Origin: Rivularia sp. PCC 7116
GTDB lineage: Bacteria; Cyanobacteriota; Cyanobacteriia; Cyanobacteriales; Nostocaceae
Reading direction: 5' to 3'
Length of the DNA: 64,000 bases
NCBI RefSeq assembly: GCF_000316665.1
Contig: NC_019678.1
Coordinates: 1,736,001-1,800,000 of the forward strand
Each line of letters opens with the position of its first letter. Position 1 is the stretch's first letter. Shown here piece after piece: positions 1 to 8,201 of this stretch. Under the pieces are notes generated by a model. It saw only the letters and a list, made by a program, of their open reading frames with translations, was not told the DNA's origin and did no database searches. The position numbers and the translations under genes were made by a program.

Positions 1-838
1 AAGTGGATTTACCAGCGCCGCTTCCACCAACCAAAGCTACTAACTGTCCGGTTTCAATAGCTAAGGAAACATCGTCAAGGATTGCCTTTTGAGTTCCGCC
101 TTTGACTTTAACAATCCGTTGTAGCCGATCCACGTCGAGGCGAACTTGACTACCATTATTTAATAATTCTAGGTATTCTTTTGTATAAAGTAACGAAAAT
201 GGACCGATTTGTATTTTGCTGCCGTCGGTTAATTTAACCCGTTTAGAAATTCTTTCGCCATTGACAAAAGTACCGTTGCTACTGGAATCTTGGATAAAAT
301 AACCGCCTTGACCATCAGGTAAAAGCGTTGTGTGTATGCGAGATACGGTTGGTGCATCCAACTGCATCGAAGCATAATCATCTAGTTTCGTTGCACGTCC
401 TAGCTGTATGGGAGATTGCTTCAAACCTTTAAAAACCAAACGCCGATTGCTGGGAATAGCAACCGGAACATCTCTTGGATGATAGTAGGTTAACTGAATA
501 TGGTTGTGAACCGATTGTCCGATTTCAAACTGCAATCCATCTTTTAATAAGTAGCCTGAAGCATCAATGCGATTTCCATTGATAAAAATTCCGTTACGGC
601 TAGGTTTTGTACCTTCACCATCAAAAAGCCGATAAACATTACCTTCTTTTTTTAAAATAGCTTGTTTTCTAGAAAAAACTTCCCAACCAACAGGAACGTC
701 TAAATCAGCCCACTCAAGCCCCCGTCCCAAGCGATGTTCTTCTTCCCTTAGATACAGCCGTAAAATTTGCCCTTGATTGTTTAATTCTAAATAAGGTTGA
801 GGACTTGCAAGCGTTGGTTTGTCAAAGCTATGAGTCAT
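1..838 (-). CDS. FHA-FHA-ABC transporter ATP-binding protein (3' part beyond window)
   Basis: Reading leftward from ATG at 838 the frame stays open to the window edge, so only the first 279 codons are present. Two forkhead-associated (phosphothreonine-binding) domains lie in tandem: residues about 35-105, with the FHA signature around SRNGIFING, and about 140-215, with SSNGTFVNGERI. An ABC ATPase domain follows, and the last residues before the edge are the Walker A GGSGAGKST. Proteins of this type usually continue into an ABC-2 permease. Two Ser/Thr kinases lie within 5 kb, so phosphothreonine-dependent control of an exporter is a reasonable inference. It is divergent from the PhnD-like gene at 1176. 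The FHA and ABC calls are firm; the substrate is unknown. Confidence 0.85.
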   Translation of the reverse strand, partial: MTHSFDKPTLASPQPYLELNNQGQILRLYLREEEHRLGRGLEWADLDVPVGWEVFSRKQAILKKEGNVYRLFDGEGTKPSRNGIFINGNRIDASGYLLKDGLQFEIGQSVHNHIQLTYYHPRDVPVAIPSNRRLVFKGLKQSPIQLGRATKLDDYASMQLDAPTVSRIHTTLLPDGQGGYFIQDSSSNGTFVNGERISKRVKLTDGSKIQIGPFSLLYTKEYLELLNNGSQVRLDVDRLQRIVKVKGGTQKAILDDVSLAIETGQLVALVGGSGAGKST

Positions 839-1175
839 TATATATAGTTTTAGGTTGAATATAAATTATTTAATCGAACCGATATCAATAGATGCATTAG
901 ATGCATTCTTTTTGTTAGTCAAAAACAGCTACAACAAGATCTAAATAAGAAAGTTTTCCGTGCAACCTCGAAAACCTACTTGTTTGGTTTTGAACTAAAT
1001 TTGAAATTATTTGTACGTATTTACTTAAAAAAGCAGATATCGCCTATCTTAGTCAATAGGTATCTTACATTTGGCAATATAGATTTGAGCGAAAGTTAAG
1101 TTTGAAAAAGATTTGTAAATTTTGATAATTAAATTTAAATACGCAGCCATTTAAGTTCATTTATAAAAAAGTATT
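839..1175. other. Divergent AT-rich intergenic region
   Basis: This 337-bp spacer separates the leftward FHA-ABC gene from the rightward PhnD-like gene and must hold both promoters. It is AT-rich. I see no ORF, RNA gene or strong hairpin in it. Confidence 0.5.
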
Positions 1176-2090
1176 ATGTTTATACGTGGGTTTGTGCGAT
1201 TCGGGTTTTTGATATTAATCGCACTCTTAGGGATAGGATGTAATTCTTCAAAAAGAGTACCAAAAAAAGTGACTCTAGGCTTAGTTAGCTATGGGGAAGA
1301 AGATATTTCACTCTATAAATACGAGGGCTTTAAAAACTATATTCAGGCACAAACAAAGTCGATAGTAGAACTAGAACCTGCTTACAACGAATTACAAGCT
1401 ATCGACCAAATTCATCGCAAGCAATGGGATATCGTGTTTGCACCACCAGGTTTAGCGGCGATCGCCATCGATAAGCAACTTTACAAACCTCTATTTTCAA
1501 TGGGTGAAGTAAGCAGCAGACAGCGTTCGTTAATAGTAGTCAGAGATGATAGCCCTATTAAGAAAATACCGGATTTGGCAAATAAAACTATAGCTTTGGG
1601 TCAAATAGGTTCTGCTGCTGGCTACTATGTTCCTTTATACGATCTCTACGGTTTAACCCTTAGAAATATCCGTTTTGCTCCCACTCCTAAAACAGTACTT
1701 CAATGGCTGAATGAAGGTAGCATTGATGCTGGTGCTTTGTCTGAAAAAAACTTTGAAATTTATCGTCGGCAAATTACGGAAACAAAGTTTAGAATCATAC
1801 ATATCAGTCGGTGGATTCCCCCCGGAGTCGTATTGCTATCACCAAATATTGAACGAAATCGGGAACGAGAAGTCCGCGCAATTATGAGTAAAGCCCCAGC
1901 AAATATTACATCAGATGCTGGTTATATTCCTAGCGTCAAAATTCCTGAATACAAGCAGTTTATTCAGCTAATTAAAAAAGTTAAACCTTTAGAGGCGCGA
2001 ACTAAGGAAACACCAGCAGTTTTGTTACCTAAGGAAGATCCAAAAAATAAATTGTCCCACCGTTTTACAAAATTTCCGGAAAAAACCTAG
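1176..2090 (+). CDS. PhnD-like periplasmic substrate-binding lipoprotein
   Basis: The 304-residue product starts with a hydrophobic signal segment (residues 8-21) ending at Cys22, a probable lipoprotein cleavage site although the -3 residue is Gly rather than Leu. The body follows the phosphonate/phosphate ABC-type binding fold (PhnD family, PF12974): a first-strand LGLVSYGEE, then DIVFAPPGLAA and IPDLANKTIALGQIGSAAG. No cognate permease or ATPase of that family adjoins it, and in cyanobacteria such orphan binding proteins often accompany sensor kinases, so a ligand-sensing role is as likely as import. The last 15 codons (from 2046) are read from an inverted-repeat element, so the natural C-terminus may once have differed. 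No clear ribosome-binding site precedes the ATG. Confidence 0.75.
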   Translation: MFIRGFVRFGFLILIALLGIGCNSSKRVPKKVTLGLVSYGEEDISLYKYEGFKNYIQAQTKSIVELEPAYNELQAIDQIHRKQWDIVFAPPGLAAIAIDKQLYKPLFSMGEVSSRQRSLIVVRDDSPIKKIPDLANKTIALGQIGSAAGYYVPLYDLYGLTLRNIRFAPTPKTVLQWLNEGSIDAGALSEKNFEIYRRQITETKFRIIHISRWIPPGVVLLSPNIERNREREVRAIMSKAPANITSDAGYIPSVKIPEYKQFIQLIKKVKPLEARTKETPAVLLPKEDPKNKLSHRFTKFPEKT

Positions 2091-2142
2091 ACGTGTGGCG
2101 GTGTCGCTCTACCGAGCGACACCGACGGTGGGACAATTTATT
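2046..2142. repeat. Nested-hairpin element, copy 1 (97 bp)
   Basis: A perfect 17-bp inverted repeat, AATAAATTGTCCCACCG at 2046-2062 and its complement at 2126-2142, encloses a second perfect 10-bp hairpin (2099-2108 / 2115-2124, loop 2109-2114). The left arm lies inside the 3' end of the PhnD-like gene and supplies its stop codon. It resembles the element at 24042-24136, which carries the inner hairpin at the opposite end. It could be a MITE-like insertion or an unusual terminator; there is no long T-run after the right arm. Confidence 0.7.
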
Positions 2143-2335
2143 ACCTGCAAGTCCCTAAGTCTAATGATAAAAAACTTGTATTATCAGAAACATACCTGCA
2201 TAAAACCAGCTTTTAAACCTAAGAGTTTAATAGACATCTTTGTAAATTCAGTTTTATTCTAGACATCACAGGAGTTTCAAGCTGATTATCGGAGAGGTCT
2301 TATATATATATATAATTTTTAGGAGTGAAAAATAA

Positions 2336-3541
2336 ATGTCCGTGCCGCCCCTTAGCAAACCAGAAATAGCTTCTGGGACTCTAATCGATAGTCGATATAT
2401 CATTCAAGGGATGCTTGGACAAGGTGGGCTTGGGCGGACTTACTTAGCTTATGATACGCGCCGCTTCAACGAACCCTGCGTCGTCAAAGAATTTGCTCCC
2501 TTCGGTACTGGTAGCGATGGCATCGAAAAATGTCGCGATTTGTTCAAAAGAGAAGCAAAAATTCTTCATCAATTAGAACATCCCCAAATACCATGCTTTT
2601 TAGCTTGTTTTGAAGGAGAAGGTCGGCTGTTCTTAGTACAAGAATATGTTAACGGTAAAACTTATTCGATGCTATTACAAGAACGTCGAGAACAAGGACA
2701 AACTTTTTCAGAAAGCGAAGTAATATTTTGGCTAAAAAAGCTATTACCAGTTTTAGAATACGTCCATCAACATCAAGTCATTCACAGAGATATTTCTCCA
2801 GATAATATCATGTTACCTGAAGGCGGAAATTTACCCGTGCTGATTGATTTTGGTGTCGGAAAACAAATAGCTCAGTTAAACGAAGCTACTCAAATAAATC
2901 AAGCAGGATTTGCTGGTAATATGTCCCTTGTCGGAAAAGTGGGATATGCTCCTAGAGAACAAATTAGTTTGGGTTTGTGTTCTCCTTCGAGTGATATTTA
3001 TGCGTTAGGCGTAACGGCGGTAGTGTTGCTTACTGGCAGAAATCCGTCACACTTAATGGATAGATATTCATTAAATTGGAACTGGCATATACATACTAAT
3101 ATCAGCGATACTTTCGCCCAGATACTAGATAGAATGTTGGCAGATACGCCTAAAGGGCGATACCAAACAACTAAGGAAGTTCTCACACAACTCGAACAAC
3201 TTAGTCAATCGCCGGAACTTCCCACGTTAGTTGTACCTGACTCGATTTTAAACTCTACAATTGTGCCATCTCATAGCCAAACCCAAGAAACAGTAGTTAA
3301 CTCAATTGATAGTCGGGAAAATAGCCATAGTCCAAAACAATTAAATTTACTAAATCCTTCTTTTCTAGAAAACTGTCAGCAACATTTAGCCTATTACATC
3401 GGACCAATGGCTAATTTTATCTTAGAAGATGTATTAGCCAAAAATCCCCAAGCAACGCCGCATCAATTTGTAGAATTATTAGCAAGAGAAATTCCTGATT
3501 CCCAAACGGCAATGGAATTTACACGGCAGATTTTTACTTAA
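2336..3541 (+). CDS. Serine/threonine protein kinase
   Basis: A 401-residue cytoplasmic Hanks-type kinase. Visible motifs in order: glycine loop GQGGLG (28-33), ATP-binding Lys51 in VVKEF, HRDISPDN with catalytic Asp152, DFG at 171-173 and the APREQ variant of APE at 205-209; all catalytic residues are kept. A Ser/Thr-rich linker follows the kinase domain, and the last ~60 residues (from about 345) form a separate helical segment of a kind seen after the catalytic domain in other cyanobacterial kinases, of unknown role. There is no transmembrane segment. A good ribosome-binding site, AGGAG at 2321-2325, supports the ATG. A (TA)n tract lies at about 2301-2313. Neighbours suggest partners: the FHA-ABC protein and the heme sensor at 3594. 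Confidence 0.9.
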   Translation: MSVPPLSKPEIASGTLIDSRYIIQGMLGQGGLGRTYLAYDTRRFNEPCVVKEFAPFGTGSDGIEKCRDLFKREAKILHQLEHPQIPCFLACFEGEGRLFLVQEYVNGKTYSMLLQERREQGQTFSESEVIFWLKKLLPVLEYVHQHQVIHRDISPDNIMLPEGGNLPVLIDFGVGKQIAQLNEATQINQAGFAGNMSLVGKVGYAPREQISLGLCSPSSDIYALGVTAVVLLTGRNPSHLMDRYSLNWNWHIHTNISDTFAQILDRMLADTPKGRYQTTKEVLTQLEQLSQSPELPTLVVPDSILNSTIVPSHSQTQETVVNSIDSRENSHSPKQLNLLNPSFLENCQQHLAYYIGPMANFILEDVLAKNPQATPHQFVELLAREIPDSQTAMEFTRQIFT

Positions 3542-3593
3542 ATTTATTTTTATTAATCACTTTTATATTAAGTAGCAAATTTCATCAAAAAGA

Positions 3594-4505
3594 TTATTCC
3601 CTATTCTGATTAGGATTACTATAACTTTTAAGTCTATTCATTGCCATTTCTAAACTTAATTTCATCCTTTTGAATGCTCTGGCAAGATTACCAATTTCGT
3701 CATTAGATACTTGGTCAAAATCAACGTCTATATGTCCGGTGCTAACTTCTTCTGCCACGCGGGTAATACGTTTGAGCGGAAGTATAACTTGTCTATTCAA
3801 GAATATATTGACTAAGACAATAACTGCTACAAAAACAAGAGATACAATACCAATAATTACTACAAATGATTTATTCGCTTTTTGAATAACTCTATCAGCT
3901 GGTACTGAAATCACTTGAGCGCCGATTATTTCATTGAGTTTCCACCCAAATCCATGAGCAGTACCGTAACGCTCAATCATGCTTGGAGGCGCGACATCAA
4001 CTGTACTATGACACTGCAAACAACTCTTTTGCGTTACTTTTAAAGGACGAGCAATATAGAAAATATCTCCACTCAGAAGCGAACGAAAACCGCTCATTTC
4101 TGTTTTTTTCTGATTCTGGAAACGTTCTATAATCTTGGTTTCAAAATCATCAGCTTTATCTCGAAGATTAGTTGGATTAAGTGTTGCTTCTTTATAAAAA
4201 AAGTCTTTATAGTCTCCTTTTTGCCGAAGATTTTCAAATACCTCTCTAGCTGAATAAGCAGGTACGCTTTGAGGTAAAAAACTTATTGCTAATTTCTCTT
4301 GCAACTCTGGATTGATTTGAGTACTCGTGTAATTACGAACCGAATTCATCGTTTCCATCAAAATTAAAGCCGTATTCGTAACCTGCCGTTTAGCATTTTG
4401 TCTAAGCACAAAAGATAGAGCTAATCCGCTTACGCTAACACCAAGAATCAAGACTATCAGCAGTAAAACTGTAAATTTTTGTTTGAGTTGTAATTTTTTC
4501 AACAT
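3594..4505 (-). CDS. Tll0287-like c-type heme sensor with HAMP domain
   Basis: The 303-residue protein has two membrane segments (about 11-33 and 213-236) flanking an extracytoplasmic domain of the Tll0287-like type (PF11845, formerly DUF3365). Its heme motif CLQCH sits at 162-166 (Cys162, Cys165, His166). A HAMP linker occupies about 235-290, with the typical segment DEIGNLARAFKRM. No kinase, cyclase or methyl-accepting output domain follows, so the signal must pass to another protein; the two neighbouring Ser/Thr kinases are obvious candidates, but that is inference. A c-type heme outside the membrane suggests redox or gas sensing. It is convergent with the kinase ending at 3541. Confidence 0.85.
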   Translation of the reverse strand: MLKKLQLKQKFTVLLLIVLILGVSVSGLALSFVLRQNAKRQVTNTALILMETMNSVRNYTSTQINPELQEKLAISFLPQSVPAYSAREVFENLRQKGDYKDFFYKEATLNPTNLRDKADDFETKIIERFQNQKKTEMSGFRSLLSGDIFYIARPLKVTQKSCLQCHSTVDVAPPSMIERYGTAHGFGWKLNEIIGAQVISVPADRVIQKANKSFVVIIGIVSLVFVAVIVLVNIFLNRQVILPLKRITRVAEEVSTGHIDVDFDQVSNDEIGNLARAFKRMKLSLEMAMNRLKSYSNPNQNRE

Positions 4506-5146
4506 AATCTTAAGCTTTTTATACTTTTGTAAAAATATTTAATTCCGATACAAGTATGTAGACTGTAGATAATATGAATTGCTACAGAGCTACATTTAAA
4601 TATTCTTAATCGTGCTTGAATGTATTTTTAATTACCTTAGATTTTCTCCTAGCCAGCAACTATAAGCTTTATCAAAATAATTTTTTGATACTAAGAGTTA
4701 ATTATTTATCAAATTCTAATATGTCACTAAGTAGTAGGGTATTTTTTTATATTTAAGTAAGATTTATCGGATGTATCTAACTATATCGGGTTTATTAAGG
4801 ATAATAAATCAAGAAAGGTTAATTTTTTCTTGTTTCGTCTTTATATTTATACAAATCTAGAATTTACGCAAAGATAACTTCATTGTGTCATTATCAGCGA
4901 CAGCTTAGCGCAGTATCTCTTAAACGGAGATAGTAATCTTACAAAACGCTCTTTATTGCTTCCCTGCATTTTCTTGCTATCACTATTTTGCTTTGCATAA
5001 ATGCTGACATATTAGGATGACAAAGGTATAAAGTTTGATTGATATTTGATTGATGTTTGATTGATTTACCCGCTCTTGATTAAATATTCAGATCCAAATA
5101 TAAAAATTATGCAAAAATAAATACCAGTAACTACTAGTTTTTACTA
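4506..5146. other. AT-rich intergenic region between heme sensor and WD40 kinase
   Basis: This 641-bp spacer between divergent genes is strongly AT-rich. Apart from the 11-bp tandem repeat at 5034-5066 I find no ORF or strong hairpin. It must contain the promoters of both flanking genes. Confidence 0.5.
5034..5066. repeat. Triple 11-bp tandem repeat
   Basis: Three head-to-tail copies of TTTGATTGATN (5034-5044, 5045-5055, 5056-5066), differing only in the last base, lie 81 bp upstream of the WD40 kinase start. Three sites at one helical turn spacing could be a regulator-binding array or simple slippage. Confidence 0.75.
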
Positions 5147-6937
5147 ATGGTTTGGCAGCGGGGAAAAAAGTTATTTGGCGATCGCTACATAATTGAAAAT
5201 ATTCTCGGTGAAGGCGGAATGGGTATAACCTATCTTGCTAAAAAACAAAGTGGCGAATTGCGAGTTATCAAAACTCTTCGAGAAGATATTCTTGAACATC
5301 CTGCTTGGAAACCATATGAGAATAAAATATTACAAGACTTTCGCGATGAAGCCGTAAGATTAGCTGTATGTCGCCACCCTCATATAGTTGAAATCAAAAC
5401 AATTTTCGATCAAGAAAATTTGCCTTGTATGGCGATGGAATACATAGAAGGCACAGATTTAGGCAAATATTTACGGCGAATGGGGGTATTATCTGAAGCA
5501 GAAGCGCTACTATACATTCACCAAATTGGCGATGCTTTGGAAGTAATTCATCGTCGAGGTTTGCTGCATCGAGATATCAAGCCTGGTAACATTATTATTC
5601 GCCAAGGAAAATCGGAAGCGGTATTAATTGACTTTGGTATAGCTAGGGAATTTATTCCCAACGAAGTGCAAAAACATACAGTTTATCGCACTCCCGGTTT
5701 TGCACCACCAGAACAATACCAAATTTCAGCACTACGGGGAGAGTTTATTGATGTTTACGCTTTGGCAGCTACTTTGTATACCATTATTACGGGAATTATT
5801 CCTCCAGCTGCGGAAGATAGAGGTAAAAACACTTTACTAAAACCACCACAAGATTTAAATCCCCATATCAGCGATAGAACAAATCAAGCAATAATGCGCG
5901 GAATGGCGCTAAATTCTAAATATCGTCCGCAATCAGTACAGGAGTGGTTGCAGTTACTCGAAAAACCAACCCATGAAAATAAAATATTAGCAACAGTACC
6001 TCCAACGCAAATTGTTACCTCTCCCCGTCCATCCTTACTTCTCTACCGATGGAAATGCGTAAATACCCTTGAAGCAGATACCAGCATGGTTCATGCAGTT
6101 ACTATCAGTCCCGACGGTAAAATTTTTGCTAGTGGCAGCGATAAAACTATCAAATTATGGGATTTGGAAAGCGGAAAACAGTTGCGTCAGCTAGGAGGTT
6201 GGTTTTCTTCACATTCAGGCATAGTTGATAGCCTTGCATTTAGTGGCGATGGAGAAGTTATTGTTAGTGGTAGTTGGGATGAGACAATCAAATTATGGTC
6301 TGTAAGTACGGGTAGACAAATTCGGACTTTAAAAGGTCACAATAGCTCTGTAAATACCCTTGCTTTTAGCCCAGACAATCAACTTCTAGCAAGCGGTAGC
6401 CTTGATTGTACAATCAAACTCTGGCACATAATAACCGGGCGAGAAGTTGGCAATTTGACAGGACATTCCGCTTCAATTAACGCGGTTGCATGGAGTCCAG
6501 ACGGACAGTTTTTAGCTAGTGCTAGTGCTGATTGCACGATCAAAATATGGCAAGCTACGGGTAGAGAAATTCACACTTTGTATGGTCATTCTTTATTCGT
6601 TAACTCCATCGCCTACAGTCAAGATGGGACAATGTTAGTCAGTGGCAGTTCTGATAATACTATTAAGGTGTGGCAAGCGAGTACGGGTGAAGAAATTCGT
6701 ACTTTGAAAGGTCACTCTAATGCGGTTTGGACGGTGGCATTAAGTCCAGATAGACAATTTATTGTTAGCGGTAGTTGGGATAAAACAATCAAAATTTGGC
6801 TTCTGAGTACGGGTAAAGAAATTTGTACTTTAAAAGGTCACTCTAATTACGTTCGCTCAGTTGACATAAGTCACAACGGACAGACTTTAGTTAGCGGTAG
6901 TGATGACTATACTATTAAGATTTGGCAGCAGCATTAG
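5147..6937 (+). CDS. Serine/threonine kinase with C-terminal WD40 propeller
   Basis: The 596-residue protein joins an N-terminal Hanks kinase to a WD40 domain. Kinase motifs: GEGGMG loop (21-26), Lys42, HRD with Asp143, Asn148, DFG at 162-164; all catalytic residues are present. From about residue 300 seven WD-type repeats run to the C-terminus, each with a GH...LAFSPD...LASGS.D.TIKLW pattern, giving one seven-bladed propeller that ends only a few residues before the stop. There is no membrane segment. WD40-kinase fusions are common in filamentous cyanobacteria; the propeller is presumably a scaffold that picks the substrate. A HIP1 palindrome lies within the first codons (near 5180). The ATG lacks an obvious ribosome-binding site. 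Confidence 0.92.
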   Translation: MVWQRGKKLFGDRYIIENILGEGGMGITYLAKKQSGELRVIKTLREDILEHPAWKPYENKILQDFRDEAVRLAVCRHPHIVEIKTIFDQENLPCMAMEYIEGTDLGKYLRRMGVLSEAEALLYIHQIGDALEVIHRRGLLHRDIKPGNIIIRQGKSEAVLIDFGIAREFIPNEVQKHTVYRTPGFAPPEQYQISALRGEFIDVYALAATLYTIITGIIPPAAEDRGKNTLLKPPQDLNPHISDRTNQAIMRGMALNSKYRPQSVQEWLQLLEKPTHENKILATVPPTQIVTSPRPSLLLYRWKCVNTLEADTSMVHAVTISPDGKIFASGSDKTIKLWDLESGKQLRQLGGWFSSHSGIVDSLAFSGDGEVIVSGSWDETIKLWSVSTGRQIRTLKGHNSSVNTLAFSPDNQLLASGSLDCTIKLWHIITGREVGNLTGHSASINAVAWSPDGQFLASASADCTIKIWQATGREIHTLYGHSLFVNSIAYSQDGTMLVSGSSDNTIKVWQASTGEEIRTLKGHSNAVWTVALSPDRQFIVSGSWDKTIKIWLLSTGKEICTLKGHSNYVRSVDISHNGQTLVSGSDDYTIKIWQQH

Positions 6938-7126
6938 TTTGAGAATAACCAAAAAATTGGTAGTTATTAGTCAAAAATTAGGATTTCTAGACTGTTGGCT
7001 TGTTAATTGTAGCTGGTAGCCAATAACTGATAACTATCCGCCGATCACTGTCTCTAGATAGACATCCGATTTGGCAAAAATTGTGAGAATAAATCACGTA
7101 AACAGTTAAATCTCACACTTTGCTTT

Positions 7127-8014
7127 ATGAATTTTGGTATTTTCGATATATTTTGGATTTTTCTACTGCTTTCTTCCATACAACCGATTTGGCAAAAGCG
7201 TAAAATGGAGTATCGTCGCTTCAATAGTATCGATCAGTTTCAGCAAAAACGTAAAAGTCGGGTAATTCTACTCATTCATCGCCAAGAGTCTATCAGTTTC
7301 TTAGGAGTGCCAATTTCACGCTACATTACTATCGAAGATTCGGAAAAAATTCTTCGGGCAATTCGTTTGACTCCACCAGATGTTCCAATTGATTTAATTT
7401 TGCATACTCCTGGTGGTTTGGTTTTAGCAACCGAGCAAATAGCTAGAGCTTTAATTCGCCATCAAGCCAAGGTTACCGTTTTTGTACCCCATTATGCGAT
7501 GAGTGGAGGTACAATGCTGGCTCTTGCAGCCGATGAGATTGTTATGGACGAAAACGCGGTTCTAGGGCCAGTAGATCCCCAACTTGGTAATTATCCAGCT
7601 GCAAGTATCATTAAAGTTGTTGAAGATAAACCTATCGGTGAAGTTGACGACCAAACCTTGATTATGGCTGATTTATCGCGCAAAGCCATCAACCAAGTAC
7701 AGCGCTTCGTCAGGACTTTACTTCAAGATTGCATTCCCAAACAAAAAGTGAAACCGGAAAATATTGAAAACATTGTTAAGGCTTTGACAAGCGGACAAGT
7801 AACCCACGATTACCCAGTAACAGTAGAAGAAGCAACGGAAATGGGGCTGCCCATTACTGTTGGACTGCCCCGAACTGTCTACGACCTGATGGAGTTGTAC
7901 CCGCAACCACAAGGTGGAAGACCTTCGGTGCAGTACATCCCAATGCCTTATGATGACCGTCGTCCCCTGCTTCCGGTTCCCAAAGGTAGACCGATGGAAG
8001 AGCCAAACGGTTAA
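7127..8014 (+). CDS. SDH-type Clp-fold serine protease (membrane-anchored)
   Basis: A 295-residue member of the serine dehydrogenase proteinase family (PF01972), distantly related to ClpP and SppA. An N-terminal hydrophobic stretch (about 5-22) should anchor it. The Clp/crotonase core shows LILHTPGG at 90-97 (oxyanion region) and YAMSGGTMLALAADEI with likely nucleophile Ser126, followed by LGPVDPQ (146-152). The C-terminal ~30 residues are Pro-rich. A divergent member of the same family lies at 22859-23812. A role in degrading membrane or misfolded proteins fits the family; the substrate is unknown. It follows the WD40 kinase in the same direction with a 189-bp gap and ends at a hairpin. Confidence 0.85.
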   Translation: MNFGIFDIFWIFLLLSSIQPIWQKRKMEYRRFNSIDQFQQKRKSRVILLIHRQESISFLGVPISRYITIEDSEKILRAIRLTPPDVPIDLILHTPGGLVLATEQIARALIRHQAKVTVFVPHYAMSGGTMLALAADEIVMDENAVLGPVDPQLGNYPAASIIKVVEDKPIGEVDDQTLIMADLSRKAINQVQRFVRTLLQDCIPKQKVKPENIENIVKALTSGQVTHDYPVTVEEATEMGLPITVGLPRTVYDLMELYPQPQGGRPSVQYIPMPYDDRRPLLPVPKGRPMEEPNG

Positions 8015-8037
8015 GAAGATAGCTGCGTAGTAGGGAG

Positions 8038-8073
8038 AGTCGCGAGTCACGAGTTGGTAATTTACTTGCGACT
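8038..8073 (+). terminator. Hairpin after SDH-type protease gene
   Basis: AGTCGCGAGT at 8038-8047 pairs with ACTTGCGACT at 8064-8073 (nine Watson-Crick pairs and one G-T pair). It begins 24 bp after the stop codon. There is no U-tract, so termination may need Rho-independent help or this is a 3'-end stabilising hairpin. Confidence 0.45.
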
Positions 8074-8201
8074 TGCTACTCATTTGCAACTATTTACGAT
8101 GACCTATGTCCCATTGCCAATACTTCTATGGTGATTCGGTGGGTGTAGGTACTGTTGAGCCACTCCGCGCAATAAATTGACGCGGATTCAGGCATAGCCA
8201 T

